Assembly: GCF_015594725.1 (NCBI RefSeq)
Contig: NZ_JADNRC010000001.1
Span: forward strand, 124,001-188,000
Source: Flavobacterium sp. ALJ2
GTDB lineage: Bacteria; Bacteroidota; Bacteroidia; Flavobacteriales; Flavobacteriaceae
Reading direction: 5' to 3'
Length of the DNA stretch: 64,000 nt
Part shown: in pieces, positions 62,978 through 64,000 of the stretch
How the letters are laid out: every line of letters begins with the position of its first letter
Position numbering within the stretch: the first letter of the stretch is position 1
Program-made: the position numbers and the translations under genes
Notes under the pieces: generated by a model
What the model was told of the DNA's origin: nothing
The model's input: only the letters and a program-made list of their open reading frames with translations
Database searches by the model: none

Positions 62978-63017
62978 AAAAAACCAAGGAAAACTTATCG
63001 TATTCGTTGGTTTTTTT
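62978..63017 (+). terminator. Terminator after the small membrane protein gene
   Basis: AAAAAACCAA / TTGGTTTTTT with a partly paired inner region and a T run. A weaker hairpin (AAAGCTT / AAGCTTT) lies just before at 62938-62966. Confidence 0.72.
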
Positions 63018-63096
63018 GCTTTATAGATAAGTCTGAATAAATGGAATAGTTTATTGGGTTTTGGCATTTTTTTCTTCTTTATCAATTTTATAAAGT

Positions 63097-63104
63097 TAAC
63101 TTTG
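63097..63104 (+). promoter_or_regulatory. -7 box upstream of the structured leader
   Basis: TAACTTTG matches the consensus. Transcription from here would include the structured element at 63138-63220 and the lipoprotein gene at 63241. Confidence 0.6.
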
Positions 63105-63137
63105 TGTTTAATAAAAAGCATCCATAATTACCGTGAA

Positions 63138-63220
63138 GTTTTAGCCCTGATAGGAGCGGTATCCTTTATTGTGATTTCTTTTTCATAATAAAGATATAGC
63201 GAATAGCAGGAAGTAGCTTC
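63138..63220 (+). ncRNA. Structured RNA element in the lipoprotein gene leader
   Basis: TTTTAGCCCTGATAGGAGCG and ATCC precede a stem (TTTATTGTGA 63165-63174 / TCATAATAAA 63183-63192), followed by GATATAGCGAATAGCAGG and AAGTAGCTTC. The flanks resemble the element at 6861-6947. A -7 box lies 34 bases before it and the lipoprotein ATG 20 bases after it. It may be the Flavo-1-type RNA or a repeat with RNA structure; function unknown. Confidence 0.5.
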
Positions 63221-63240
63221 TCAAAAATAAATAAATTATA

Positions 63241-63684
63241 ATGAAAAATGTATTTAAAATTCTCTTAGTATCATTTTTGTTTGTTGCTTGTCAACAGAAA
63301 ATAGAGCCTGCCGATATTGCTAAATTAAATGGATATTGGGAGATTGAAAAAGTAGTTTTTGACAAGGGTGAGGATAAAGATTATGGAATGAATGAGAGCT
63401 ATGATTATTTTATGATCGGATCTGATAATGCAGGAACTCGCCAAAAAGTAATGCCACAATTGGATGGAACTTTTGTAACAAATGATGTGCATGAGGATGT
63501 AAAAGTTAGATTTAAAGAAGGTAAAGCCTTTTTAGACTATTCAACACCTTATATGAAATGGAGTGAAGAATTAATTGCTTTAACAGATAGTGAATTAGTG
63601 CTGTTAAATGCGGAGAAGAAAGAGTATCATTATAAAAAAGCAGGACCAATTAATATTACAGACAATGGCAAAAAGACTAAATAA
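63241..63684 (+). CDS. Small lipoprotein, lipocalin-like
   Basis: A 147-residue protein with a lipobox (FLFVAC, Cys17). The mature part starts with LNGYWEIEKVVFDKGE, which resembles the GxWxLxxV start of lipocalin-type barrels in Bacteroidetes, and has strands with DYFMIGSDNAG, VKVRFKEGKAFLDYS and DSELVLLNAEKKEYHYKKA. Function is unknown. Its stop overlaps the start of the DUF721 gene by 20 bases, so the two are translated from one mRNA. Confidence 0.68.
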   Translation: MKNVFKILLVSFLFVACQQKIEPADIAKLNGYWEIEKVVFDKGEDKDYGMNESYDYFMIGSDNAGTRQKVMPQLDGTFVTNDVHEDVKVRFKEGKAFLDYSTPYMKWSEELIALTDSELVLLNAEKKEYHYKKAGPINITDNGKKTK

Positions 63685-63961
63685 TCAGAGTAGCGTTGGT
63701 GATATTTTGCAAAAAATTATCCAGGTAAATAAGCTCCAGCCTGGTATGGATCAGATTGATGTAAAAGAGGCATGGCGACAACTGATGGGGAATGGTGTAA
63801 ATAGTTATACCCGAAATGTAGTTTTAAAAGGAACTACATTATATGTAGAACTTACATCATCAGTTTTAAGAGAGGAACTGACTCATGGAAAATCAAAAAT
63901 CATTACAATGATAAATGAAGAATTGCGTAGAGATGTAGTTCGTGATGTAGTTTTGAGATAG
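63665..63961 (+). CDS. DUF721 (DciA-like) protein
   Basis: From the ATG at 63665 the protein has 98 residues; the frame opens earlier at 63608, inside the lipoprotein gene. It matches DUF721: SVGDILQKIIQVNKLQPGMD start, VKEAWRQLMGNGVNSYT and LYVELTSSVLREEL. DUF721 members related to DciA help load the replicative helicase in many bacteria lacking DnaC; in Bacteroidetes this is likely but unproven. It overlaps the lipoprotein gene and is followed by the window end. Confidence 0.82.
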   Translation: MAKRLNNQSSVGDILQKIIQVNKLQPGMDQIDVKEAWRQLMGNGVNSYTRNVVLKGTTLYVELTSSVLREELTHGKSKIITMINEELRRDVVRDVVLR

Positions 63962-64000
63962 ATAGTTTTCAGTCTCAGTACAAACAGAGTTATATAAAAA

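Overview
The window is AT-rich, densely coded bacterial DNA that reads as a Flavobacterium-like member of the Bacteroidetes. Supporting points are a DUF4295 gene between rpmG and ftsY, a roughly 1,100-residue SecA with no C-terminal zinc motif, many Bacteroidetes -7 boxes (TAnnTTTG), weak ribosome binding sites, lipoproteins with short K-rich starts, and terminators built as A-run/stem/T-run hairpins. No rRNA, tRNA or CRISPR array was seen.

Positions 1-26300 are mostly housekeeping and envelope genes: an acetyltransferase, MtaB, an SDR reductase, an L,D-transpeptidase lipoprotein, a LURP-one/beta-propeller pair, polyphosphate kinase 2, a PhoX-type lipoprotein followed by an imelysin/di-heme peroxidase fusion, MATE, an LTA-synthase-like enzyme, MeaB, an Rrf2/NAD(P)-oxidoreductase pair, AEC and MFS transporters, a 1-Cys peroxiredoxin, a CPA2 antiporter and PurB. 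Positions 26400-31400 hold a frameshifted fatty-acid-hydroxylase-family gene, a cysteine-free sirtuin, an APS-kinase-like gene and a sulfotransferase (a plausible PAPS make-and-use pair), and a SpoU methyltransferase. Positions 31500-45500 hold SecA, a cobalamin adenosyltransferase, a LolD/MacB-type ATPase, a lipoprotein, a methyltransferase, an SDR with a zinc-ribbon extension, an FKBP lipoprotein, a decayed four-helix-bundle gene and an ABC-F ATPase.

The accessory region is 45850-51660, all on the minus strand. It holds a 5'-truncated Rhs core with a C-terminal tip and a membrane protein two bases after its stop; a fragment of a second tip with its own downstream partner gene; an orphan lipoprotein; and a third tip that shares a linker of about 60 residues with the first but has no start codon at its head, again followed by a membrane protein. 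Two dead copies of a REP-associated tyrosine transposase (RAYT), about 508 bp each, and four REP-like palindromes separate these units. I read this as an array of displaced Rhs tip/immunity cassettes punctuated by REP-RAYT elements.

Positions 51800-64000 return to core genes: a DUF5009-type membrane acyltransferase, DUF4272, a GT2 glycosyltransferase, a 2-oxoacid dehydrogenase E2, a DnaQ-like exonuclease, an FAH-family hydrolase with an Hpt protein, CinA, the rpmB-rpmG-DUF4295 operon, FtsY, a small membrane protein, a lipoprotein and a DUF721 (DciA-like) protein.

Two similar structured elements lie in the leaders at 6861-6947 and 63138-63220 and look like copies of one flavobacterial RNA class. 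Several families of degenerate intergenic repeats are also present. All calls come from reading the sequence; no database search was run.
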